Assembly (NCBI GenBank): GCA_033239005.1
Contig: BSQZ01000015.1
Location: forward strand, 4,940,001 to 5,004,000
Source of the DNA: Lamellibrachia satsuma
Taxonomy: Eukaryota > Annelida > Polychaeta > Sabellida > Siboglinidae
Reading direction: 5' to 3'
Length of the DNA stretch: 64,000 bases
Positions 15,301 to 25,198 of this stretch are shown piece by piece. Below the pieces are notes generated by a model. That model saw only the letters and a list, made by a program, of their open reading frames with translations. It had not been told where the DNA came from and searched no databases. The position numbers and the translations under genes are program-made. Every line of letters begins with the position of its first letter. The first letter of the stretch is position 1.

Positions 15301-18300
15301 CAGTAGCCCGCATGGCGACTTGAAATATTTACGGAGTTGCATTATTTTAAACCCAGCAAAAATAAACAGAATGCTAATAAACATCTCAAAAGTGTTGTTC
15401 TGGCTATGTCCAGTTGATGTTTACCATAAATAATGTTTTTGTGACACGTTTGACATTGCAAGAAATGTTGCCAAACCGTAGCCGAAGCGATATCAATAGG
15501 GAGCATTCATTGTATTTTTAATCAACCACATCGACGCTCAACATGTAACTGAACGGTCATTCTACACTGAAATAATAACTGGTCATGTTAATAGTCTTGG
15601 TGCCGCGTAGCGCCACTTTTATATATACTAGCAAAAATGTCCATCCCAGGACGGGATAACGTGGTAGTTCAGTCATGATAGCAAGCAATGTTTATTAAAT
15701 GCCTCAGGCCAATATGCCATCAATACGCTCGAACGTATTAACAGAAACAACCGCGTCACGCACGTGATGCAACACTCGTTGCAAGTTCAAAATGTAGAAG
15801 GTCGCGTGAACACCCATGGATACTTGTGTTGGTTGTAGAATAGTAGACTATCTGCTTTCTACTGTCTTTTTATTGTGTATTGGGTGGGTGCGTGATTTCT
15901 ACTATAATTAATATAAACCGCCCATATGGCGCTACGTACTCTCAAACGGTTTACGTACCGAAGTATTCGCCGCAGCGTGCGTGGTTTCTGCGATTGTTCG
16001 AAGTTAACGTTTTACGCAGCGAACATTTGATTTACCATAAAAACCACGAAGAACCCTTGATATATTGAGTATTTAAAAAAAATAAAGGCGTTACGTTTCA
16101 TTCATGGGGTCGTAGATTAATCCCTGAAAGTTTGGCGCCCGAGGTGCAAGCCGTCTAGGAAAAAAACGCTAGCATAACCACATATAATTATACATACAAA
16201 CATACTTAAAAACATAAGCTATCTCGATTATAGTTAGATATATCTACATGGTGCGCGGAGGGCTTCTGGTGAATTAATCGGGAAACTGGTTAAAGTTTCT
16301 TTAAGCTAGAGTAAAATAAGGTCCTGTAAAAAAATCAGCAAAACTGTTCAGTTCACAGGACCTGATGTCCTGTGACGCTTAGAGACTTTTTGCGTAGACT
16401 GTTGGTGTACAATGTTATGAAAGCAAAACAACCTGTCACATGTGTACAATTGTATACTGTATTTTATTCTGTATTATGTATCATATTGTATTGATCATGC
16501 CTTGAAAATAAATGCTTCAAAACTGTTTTTTTTATTTGTCGTTGATGTCGCTTATACATTCATTTTATCTTCAAAGTATTTGCTTTCTATCATCAAAATA
16601 TTGATTAGCAAGTGGGCTACCTAAAGAGCTGTCGGGCTAGTTCACTTTGCAAGGTTGGTAGCCCGACTGGCTACCTTCCATGACTTGCTAAATCTCACCC
16701 CTGAGACTGGCATAAAACAATACAACCATCAGAAAGAGCGGTATCGATTTGACAAAGTGGTGCAATAATATGAAAATGTTCAGCCAATCAACAAATCATA
16801 ATCAAACAGAAGGTAATTAAACAGAAGGGACACAAATAGTTGTGGTTCACTGTCAGAGCAAAATTATCGCTTCACACACATCATTCAGCTTAGGTTCAGT
16901 ATACTTTACTTACATCATTATCGACAAATTGTCTGACTTCAAGAGGTGGGCCAGTCATGTCATCTATCTCATAGTCCAGTCTTGTGGCTGATTCCTTCAC
17001 TGACCTCACAATGCCAATGATTGTGATCTGTTGAAACATATCACAACGAAGATACAACCTTTTTCTAAACATCACCAGAAAATGATTCTGCAGCAGTTTT
17101 GTAACATACCTTCTTCAAAAGCTTATCATAAACTAACGTACATTTGTCTAGTGTTGTGAGTCCCCCATTAATTAAATTAGTACTTTTACAGTATCCAGCC
17201 AACACAACATTATTACTGGCATCTGTACTTAATGAATGCCTGTAACATCGATTGCTTAGGCAATACAGAAGTACCAAAACATTTGTTATAATGATCAATA
17301 CTTATTATGTTATGCTACTCAGTTAGTTTTCCTTAATTACCAAAAGTACAAAAAAGTTTATTATTAATTATTGAACAACAATATACCTGAGACAATACAA
17401 TCTATTGGACTCTTACCCACCTGATGTACTTCTGTGCCTTCAATGTAGAAACTGTCGTCTTGCTGATTGGCTTTGTAAATCTGGGCCACTGTGCATGGTA
17501 GACAGCTCTGTGCTCGTTGCGGGCGCTATTGTAGGAAATATCACAATGTCAGAACGACATTACATCTACCTCATTGGTTCTAAACTGTACATTGCATGTA
17601 CCGTATGTGTACAGAACACCGAGTTCTTGCTTTCTTGGAAGATTATCACTAATTCTGTAGGCAAATGTGAGTACTGACATGTGCGCTGCCCGCAACTAGA
17701 ATCAAACAATTTTGAACAAAGTAGGGGTGGGCTCAATTACAAAGCATAATAAAAATTACAATAACAACTACATCGCTTCAAAAAATCAATTACAATGCTA
17801 CATATTTGGTCAATCGCAACAGATCATAAGATGAGTACGACTACACTGTTTTATAACTTTAGGAAGCCTACATGTTTATTACTGTTCGTTTTAGACATGA
17901 TTTCAGGTGAACTTGTGCATTCTTCCTACCAGGATTGGGTTCAATTGCAATGGTCAATTGATTACAATGAAAAGCCTAAAAAACCTCAATTATGTGTTCC
18001 AAAAATGATGCGTTCCAAGTAATTACAAATTACGCAATTACAACTGAACCTAACCCTGGAAGAAAGATTCACCACATGTTTGGCTCATGAGTTTCACTTT
18101 TAGGTCAGAAGATCATTGAATACTTGTTTCATGAATGGAATCAAAGTTACTCTTGAGTGCTGAATAAACGTCCCTATACGCATATTTATTTGATGAAAAA
18201 TGCCACCCTATTCGCACCTTATTTGGCACTATACTATTATTAAATTTTAACATTTGTGCCAGCCTATATTCTCCGATAATCGTGGCAAATTATGCAGGGT

Positions 18301-19326
18301 ACAATTTTTAGGAGAGCAAGCGTTCTCACTCCCTATTGCTAGCGCTAATCAATCATCCACCGCTCGAGATAAAATCACTTGCTCCCAACTGGAGCTGTAT
18401 GTGGCTCCCTCTGACGGCTAAGTTCTCATCCTTTCGAATGACAGTCGTGAATTTATCGTGATCCCGTGCTTCCGAGGATCCTAGATTTTGATCCTTAAGC
18501 GTTAGACCGTTAAATTTCCACGATTAGATGAATCGATCAGAATCCTTAGTTGAAGTTAGTTCTCTGGAGCTCGACGTGGTATATTATTAGTTAAAATGCC
18601 ATTATCACCGCGTAAACCGACCGTAAATGGGCGCCGTGCGCAGCGCCTCAAATCGGTCATAACTGACTGGCGGCGGTTTCCACTGGCCCTGAAACGGACT
18701 TGCGTATTCAATTCAATAAAACTTTAATGTCCATTTAAAAACAGAAAATTCCCCGGTTTTCTGCAGATATAAAATGCAGTTACTATATCTGCTGTGACGC
18801 GAATACGAACCAAGTTTATGCATATTGGGAAGAAAAAAAATAAACGGTAATCCGCGTAGTTTTCTAAGGACGCCTTGGCTTCACGTCGAATAAAAAAAGA
18901 CAAATATACTAGTGACTTTTTCGCACTGTACTATTATTTGTTTTGAACAATTTGCCCCCCCTATACTGTTATTTGGCACTATACAATTATTAAATTTGAC
19001 CGATTTGCCACCCTATACTTTTATTTGGCCTATACGTTTATTTGGCACTCAAGAGTATGAAACCAGAATAAACTGCAACCAGGATTGCCATGGATGGCAC
19101 TAATGGTAGCCTAGCACGAAGAGCAACATTACTATATAATATCACATGCATTGAAAGTAAAAACTAACATCAGAAGCTCTAGGTCTAGAGTGAAGCTTTA
19201 ATAGCTTATCTACTACAACTGTGGAGAGAATTACAATACCCTTCGTTCTTGTGAAGGATTCTGTGTTGTATTAAAGCCTGGCGAATTAAGGTAACCACCG
19301 CCTTGGTTTCCAAACCCTCCTGCATT
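7830..19326 (-). CDS. RPA2: Replication protein A 32-kDa subunit, exons 2-8
   Basis: RPA2 is the middle subunit of the RPA heterotrimer that binds single-stranded DNA in nuclear replication and repair. Minus-strand exons are 19240-19326, 17421-17525, 16914-17027, 14342-14539, 12888-12983, 12098-12192 and 7830-7914 (stop). All except the last junction are phase 0, with GT/AG borders. Exon 2 is a Gly-rich tail with an SP site and TQ/SQ motifs, as in the phosphorylated RPA2 N-terminus. Exons 3-5 encode the OB fold: '[20 protein letters not shown]', 'ITIIGIVRS', '[18 protein letters not shown]', '[20 protein letters not shown]'. Exon 6 is the linker '[11 protein letters not shown]'. Exons 7-8 are the winged helix, ending '[20 protein letters not shown]'. 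The total of 259 residues plus a short exon 1 fits the usual length of about 270. Exon 1 was not found, because the upstream side is LINE and broken histone DNA. Confidence 0.9.
8310..11290. repeat. 31-bp minisatellite in RPA2 intron 7, about 95 copies
   Basis: Two monomer types alternate. Type A carries 'gagctaaggatggatgaagg' and type B carries 'gcacaaaggatgtatgacag'; both end 'tatactctagg'. A marked run of variants ('cgctaaggattgatgaagg' followed by a type B unit with 'tatagtctagg') recurs at about 8989, 9640 and 10260. This gives a higher-order repeat of 651 and 620 bp (21 and 20 monomers). There are no unique spacers, so it is not a CRISPR-like array. Confidence 0.95.
11641..11793 (+). 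repeat. 51-bp tandem repeat, three copies
   Basis: Three consecutive, nearly identical 51-bp units starting 'aatactatcaattattgcc'. They lie in RPA2 intron 7. Since 51 is divisible by three, an open frame crosses them without indicating a gene. The remainder of 11,294-12,097 shows nothing else. Confidence 0.9.
12238..12352. repeat. (CACG)n and (GT)27 microsatellites, RPA2 intron 6
   Basis: A CACG run (12238-12271) is followed by (GT)n (about 12299-12352). This is the short allele-like counterpart of the 1.2-kb TG run at 23491 in the duplicated copy. The flanks are the same ('tgggcatcttcacacatgc' and 'cttgcgtgttgacc'). Confidence 0.95.
13146..13925. repeat. 30-bp minisatellite in RPA2 intron 5, about 26 copies
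   Basis: The tandem unit is 'accaaactgtcaactggg' + 'aggtggtacatt' (30 bp), with scattered variants and a few shortened units around 13445-13640. Because 30 bp is 10 codons, several long frames are open on both strands. These are repeat artefacts, not proteins. Confidence 0.95.
14645..14755 (-). other. Possible stray terminal exon fragment in RPA2 intron 4
   Basis: On the minus strand a short open stretch reads '[15 protein letters not shown]' then '[18 protein letters not shown]' and a stop. The duplicate near 26,950-27,060 keeps it open with one change (F to C). It has no start codon and I recognise no family. It could be a captured exon, part of an old element, or chance. Confidence 0.2.
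15225..16703. mobile_element. Non-autonomous hAT-like element in RPA2 intron 4
   Basis: The left end 'caggggtgagatttagc' and the right end 'gctaaatctcacccctg' are perfect 17-bp inverted repeats. The direct repeat 'agactg' flanks them at 15219-15224 and 16704-16709. CAGGGGTG-type ends, with GGTCGCC/GGCGACC motifs just inside, are common in hAT elements. The usual hAT target duplication is 8 bp, while only 6 bp match here. No transposase is visible. Confidence 0.7.
17723..18057. mobile_element. Candidate short hAT-like MITE in RPA2 intron 2
   Basis: The left end 'aggggtgggctcaattacaa' and the reverse complement of the right end 'cagggttaggttcagttgta' are imperfect inverted repeats. The inner sequence is rich in AATTACAA motifs. 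The same element is at about 29,929-30,264 in the duplicate. No target duplication was identified. Confidence 0.4.
18148..19057. mobile_element. 910-bp MITE with TACTCTTGAGTGC ends, RPA2 intron 2
   Basis: The left end 'tactcttgagtgctgaataaa' mirrors the right end 'tttatttggcactcaagagta'. Inside both ends are repeated 'tttggcactatac(t)attatta' and 'ccaccctata' motifs, giving long imperfect terminal inverted repeats. No open frame of interest is seen. A copy is present at the matching place in the duplicate. Confidence 0.65.
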
Positions 19327-19960
19327 CTGACCTGTCAACACACAAACAGCATTTACAGCAAGCTAATTATATTTAGAAAGAACTATCAGAAACACAACAT
19401 ATCATTTTTGCACACATACAGGAATTGATAGGGGTTTGCCAAAATGGCATTATTTTGCACTGACTAGTAAATAGCTCAACTCTTGGTTCAACTGGCACAT
19501 GACTTGCCGATTACTATGCTCATGTGCAGGGCTAAAAAAAAATAAGTTGCGATTACAGTCGCAAATCAAAAGTAACTCTAACATCTTTAATCTTGTCTGT
19601 ACTGTTCAGTATTGTATCATCTGGTCCCAGTGTGTACCTGTAATTATTGATATTTGATTTACCGATTCTCATATGACTGTATTTACTTGGGTGGAATTTC
19701 AAGAGTGATGAATCTGTCCAGTGTTCGGCGAGGATTAGATCTTGTTGTAGTCTTGTGCAGTCATCCTGAGTACAGATTGGGTTGAAAAGCTTCATGTCCT
19801 CGGCGAACAGGAAGATGTCTGAGCTGTTTCCGACGTTAGGCAAGTCGTTTGAGAATTAGAATGTGAAAAGGGTAGAGGGCCAATCAATGAAGCTTGGGGT
19901 ATTCCACTTATTACTTTTGCCATGAATATGAATTGTTTACTTGGACATGCGGAGTTCTCT

Positions 19961-20356
19961 GAGCCAGCAGTGCTGCAACCATGTCCAATATGTGAGCCAG
20001 CAGTGCTGCAATCATGTCCAATATGTGAGCCAGCAGTGCTGCAACCATGTCCAATATGTGAGCCAGCAGTGCTGCAATCATGTCCGATATGTGAGCCAGC
20101 AGTGCTGCAATCATGTCCAATATGTGAGCCAGCAGTGCTGCAATCATGTCCGATATGTGAGCCAGCAGTGCTGCAATCATGTCCAATATGTGAGCCAGCA
20201 GTGCTGCAATCATGTCCAATATGTGAGCCAGCAGTGCTGCAATCATGTCCAATATGTGAGCCAGCAGTGCTGCAATCATGTCCAATATGTGAGCCAGCAG
20301 TGCTGCAATCATGTCCAATATGTGAGCCAGCAGTGCTGCAATCATGTCCGATATGT
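19961..20356. repeat. 33-bp minisatellite inside the LINE RT frame, 12 copies
   Basis: Exactly 12 units of 33 bp (unit begins 'gagccagcagtgctgcaa'). On the LINE sense strand each unit encodes the 11-residue repeat HIGHDCSTAGS, in frame with RT sequence on both sides. The other five frames are also open. Confidence 0.97.
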
Positions 20357-20737
20357 TTCCCTTTATTCCGTAGCTCTGTAGTTTCTTTAAAAGTCAGTGA
20401 TCCGGCACTTTTGTCAAATGCTTTCATAAAATCACAGTATATTACGTTGACTCATCCTCTGTTGTCTGTCAGTCCATATGTCAAGTTTTACTGTAGTTCT
20501 ACCCTTGATAAAACCAAATTGTTTGTTGCTGGGCTGGTCGATATTATTCATGTGTTAAATGATGGCATCTCTGATTGTTGCCTCCAATATTTTCTCTACT
20601 ACGTTGGTCAGACTAACTGGTCTGTAGTTTTGAGCTTGTTTCCCTTCTTGTGTACTGCAGATAATATATATTTGCATTTTTCCAATATGTGGGTAGCATG
20701 TTGTCAGTGATGTCTTAAATATGATGAATAGTGGAAT

Positions 20738-21073
20738 CGGGGTTGTTTGATTTAAATCATGGTTTAAATCGCTCCAAAAAAATCATTGATTTATGATTTT
20801 TTTTTACTTCCGTTTTTTTTAATCGCTGATTTATATGAATTTAACACAAATAATTGTTTACAAGCATCGAGATCAACAAAGTTTTGTGTTTTTTAATACA
20901 AAAGCACAACGTGCGCACACTTGTGTAACTGTATTGACACCAGATAGCCTGATAGTAAAATATTTTATGACATTGTGTATACAAGATTAAAAAAAAATCA
21001 AATAAATAAAAAAAATCCCATTTAAATAAAAACAAATCCATTTTTTTTAAATCATGATTTTTGTTCAACCCTG
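20738..21073. mobile_element. hAT-type MITE nested in the LINE, with 8-bp target duplication
   Basis: The ends 'cggggttg' and 'caaccctg' continue into inverted 'gatttaaatcatg'/'catgattt' sequence. The 8-bp direct repeat AGTGGAAT lies at 20730-20737 and 21074-21081. CAGGGTTG termini with an 8-bp duplication are standard for hAT. The interior is AT-rich and non-coding. It is present at the same site in the second LINE copy. Confidence 0.85.
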
Positions 21074-21228
21074 AGTGGAATACTGATAGTATCTACCAAT
21101 TCATTTAAGACAAGGGATGAAGGCCATCCGGTCCTGGACTGGTGATCTTTATATATTTAGCTTCTTTAGTTTCATTGCGACCATCCATGGGTCGATAGTG
21201 CAAGTCTTGATAGTGTTAAAGGGGAACT

Positions 21229-22795
21229 GAAGCAATTTTGTGTTATGTCGTATATTTAAATATATATTATCTAACTATGCATTAATGGTGACAGATACCT
21301 GCTAATTTATGAGATAAACTGACAAACTGATTTTGTTCGAGACAAAAATCGACAAAATACATCACTGCATATCGCCATTTTGTTGTCGAAACGAGTGGTT
21401 TGAGTCGCGTATATCTAATCAATGTAAATTTTCGATTTTTTGCGATTTATTTCGTAAATAGGCATTCTGGAGCGAAAAAAAATATATGGGTCTCTGTTAT
21501 ATATACAAGTGTTTACACACGTCAACAAAATAGCGTTTTATGTTTTGAAAAAATAAATCCCTGCAACATAACAATCACGTATTGCAACCGAAATACGAAA
21601 TAATTTCAAGGATACACCACTGCTCCATTTGGGGCTACGTAGCAAAATTTAGCCGCGCATTCCGTGAAATATATAGTGGCAATTCGCCATTGTGAGAATG
21701 GCAGCATTCCGTGGAGAACGGAAATATTCTTGCGATACGGGTAGACGTGTAAAGAAAAGCTCGTTCGACATTCTTCCCACAACAGGCGAAAACGTAAACA
21801 AACAAGGTAGCCGATACCAGAACAAAGAGTTGCTATTTCGCAACCCGGTGGTTAGGCCATCCATTGCAACTCGATCATTGTTGAAATTGGATTGAAATAA
21901 ACATGTCCCGTGCAATTCAAACGCTTTGTTAAATGGACAAAGTAACGGAAAGAAAGTAACACATTTTGCTAATTAAGTAACAGGAAAAGGGAACTGGAAA
22001 GAACGTAACACATTATGCTAGGGAAAAATGGCACTTATTTTTAAGTTTCAAAATTTAAATGTTATTACTTATTTGTGGAGTAGGCAAGTTAACCCATTCA
22101 GTTCAGTCGTGGAAGCCACTGGGGTCATTCTTGGAACACAGGATAATGCAATTATGACGCCATTGCAGCTAGATGCTATTCTGTTCATTATTCGAATCAT
22201 GTTAATTATTCTAACCATGAATGCCCTTTGTATTACAGTATAAATCAGTGTTTCACAAATAAATGTATGCATGTATGTATGCATGTATGTATGTATACAT
22301 ATGAATTTCAAGACACCAAAAAATACTTTTATAATGTATAAAAAATGGTAAAAATTAAACTAACCTGTTAGCTTAGCTTATTTCCTGTTACTGTCCTTCC
22401 AACATTTGTTGTATACACATTCATGGGCAAAACTGGATCTAATTAAAACGTGTCTGTGGATGACGGAGCGGCTGTTGGCTGACACATACACTCTACAACA
22501 CAGGTTACTGACGAAGTAAGTGAGTGGAACAGTTCTTATGGAAACGGCAGCATAAAGTTTGTTCGTTAGTAAGAAGACGTGTTAATTAAACTAGTGGATG
22601 GGTGGCTTGACGCTTCACCAGCGACCTGTCCCACTACTTGTGTATCGGCTAACCTAATACAGTGTAATGTTGAGTCGGTAAAAAAAGAAGTGGATATCGG
22701 TGCACAGGAGAGCAGTGGTGGCCAGCAGATGCCTACACGAGAACACACACAACCTATGCGACAAGTAGTTATTACTCTTTCGTGAGAAAGTGGTT
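21229..22795. other. Histone H4-H2B spacer fragment with a foreign left part
   Basis: From about 21,549 ('aaataaatccctgcaac') onward this matches the array spacer between H4 and H2B (40,277-41,524). It includes the two conserved small frames at 21692-21895 and 22028-22243. From 21,229 to 21,548 the sequence ('ggggaactgaagcaatttt...') is absent from the array. No H4 gene is present: the H4-proximal half of the spacer has been replaced. Confidence 0.8.
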
Positions 22796-22811
22796 GGCTC
22801 TTAAAAGAGCC
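22796..22811 (-). terminator. Altered histone 3' stem-loop of the broken H2B
   Basis: The mRNA-sense sequence is GGCTCTTTTAAGAGCC. The array genes have GGCTCTTTTCAGAGCC. The stem is intact but the last loop base has changed from C to A. Confidence 0.85.
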
Positions 22812-22840
22812 GTTTGTTTTCGTAGCGTAACTGTAACGCT

Positions 22841-23194
22841 TTAACGGGTGCTCGTGTACTTCGTGACGGCCTTCGTTCCCTCGCTGACGGCGTGCTTGGC
22901 GAGCTCACCGGGCAGCAGCAGACGGACAGCGGTCTGGATCTCGCGGCTCGTGATCGTCGAGCGCTTGTTGTAGTGGGCGAGACGAGAAGACTCGGCGGCG
23001 ATGCGCTCGAAGATGTCATTCACGAACGAATTCATGATGCTCATTGCCTTGCTCGAGATACCGGTGTCAGGGTGCACCTGCTTCAGAACCTTGTAGATGT
23101 AGATTCCGTAGCTCTCCCTCCTTCGCCTGCGGTGCTTCTTGTCGCCGCTGCGAGGCGTCTTTGTCTTGCTGACGGCCTTCTTGGCGCCCTTCGA
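22841..23194 (-). pseudogene. Histone H2B lacking its first six codons and promoter
   Basis: Codons 7-123 of H2B are intact and match the array genes, including the whole histone fold and the C-terminal '[10 protein letters not shown]'. Homology ends at Ser7 ('cga' at 23192). The next base belongs to the H2A leader region, so the start codon, the H2B TATA box and the shared divergent promoter have been deleted. No in-frame start that would give normal H2B exists nearby. The 3' stem-loop carries a loop change. It is probably dead. Confidence 0.92.
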
Positions 23195-23269
23195 CTGGGC
23201 CGTTGCTGTGGCATTCTCTGGTATCTCATCAGTTGTGTGTCGTCGTTTCACGTTCGTAGCACAGCAATA

Positions 23270-23407
23270 ATGTCTGGACGCGGCAAAGGAGGAAAGGCGA
23301 AGGGAAAGAGCAAGACTCGTTCTTCTCGTGCCGGACTTCAGTTCCCCGTCGGTCGTATTCACCGCCATCTGCGCAAGGGCAACTACGCCCAGCGCGTCGG
23401 AGCCGGA
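23270..23407 (+). pseudogene. Histone H2A truncated after codon 46 and fused to RPA2 intron
   Basis: The start codon and first 46 codons (MSGRGKGGK to QRVGAG) equal the array H2A. After 'gagccgga' the sequence switches to RPA2 intron 6 ('ttgggcatcttcacac'). The frame then runs through a CACG repeat and the TG run as Thr-His and Val-Cys repeats to a stop after 24,718. The TATA box (present in intact copies about 80 bp upstream) is gone. Most of the fold and the acidic patch are missing. No stem-loop follows. Confidence 0.93.
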
Positions 23408-23425
23408 TTGGGCATCTTCACACAT

Positions 23426-23460
<35 letters not shown>

Positions 23461-23486
23461 TGCACACATTCATAAATATGCATATT

Positions 23487-24686
<1,200 letters not shown>

Positions 24687-25198
24687 TGCGTGTTGACCTT
24701 CAGTATCAATTTCTACATTAATTTTGGGGAATTTTAAATATAAGCCACTGCACACATAATACTACAGTAACTGTAATTAATACATTAAACCAATTTAATT
24801 GTGTGTAAACCAGGTATGTAAGCGCATATATTTAGTACAAAGTGGATTTGGGAGACTCCTATTAAGACTAAAGAAGTCGCTCTCATAGGGGCCACCTGGT
24901 ACGTTTTCAATGAATTTATTGTATATTTCCGCTTGTGTAAATTAATGTTAACACATATAGCTGGATTAATTATTTATTATTGACCATGCGTGCAAGTGTA
25001 GCTATCTAATAGCTATAAAGCATATTTATGATGACAGGGGGTTTGTTTTACACAGAGCACGGCTGAACTATACTCGTCAAACTGTATCTACACATATTTT
25101 ATAGTGTGAGAAAACATATATCAACACTGTCCATTTTATGAAGTGACAAGCTTGAAACACAGGAGCATAAGGAAGAATTCCTCTCAACAGGGACTGAC

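Larger units (their letters stand above)
19556..21228 (-). mobile_element. Broken LINE reverse-transcriptase fragment (copy 1)
   Basis: Read on the minus strand, RT motifs appear in order: 'NYRPVSLTNVVEKILEATIR', an in-frame stop after 'RDAII', 'DFMKAFDK', 'VISGIPQASLIGPLPF', then 'DIFLFAEDMKLF' and 'SLLKFHPSKYSHMRIGKS'. The catalytic [YF]ADD is FAED here. A 33-bp minisatellite interrupts the region between DFMKAFDK and SGIPQ, and a hAT MITE (20738-21073) is inserted upstream. The element stops abruptly at 21228, where unrelated DNA begins, whereas the second copy continues. It is inactive. Confidence 0.85.

Noticed and set aside
17065..17298. 77-codon minus-strand frame between RPA2 exons 3 and 4
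   Set aside because: Lies wholly in intron 3 and shows no similarity to RPA2; the real exons have clear splice borders on each side.
19911..20710. 144-262-codon frames (for example MIAALLAHILD repeats)
   Set aside because: Alternative frames of the 33-bp minisatellite in the LINE; only the HIGHDCSTAGS frame is continuous with RT sequence.
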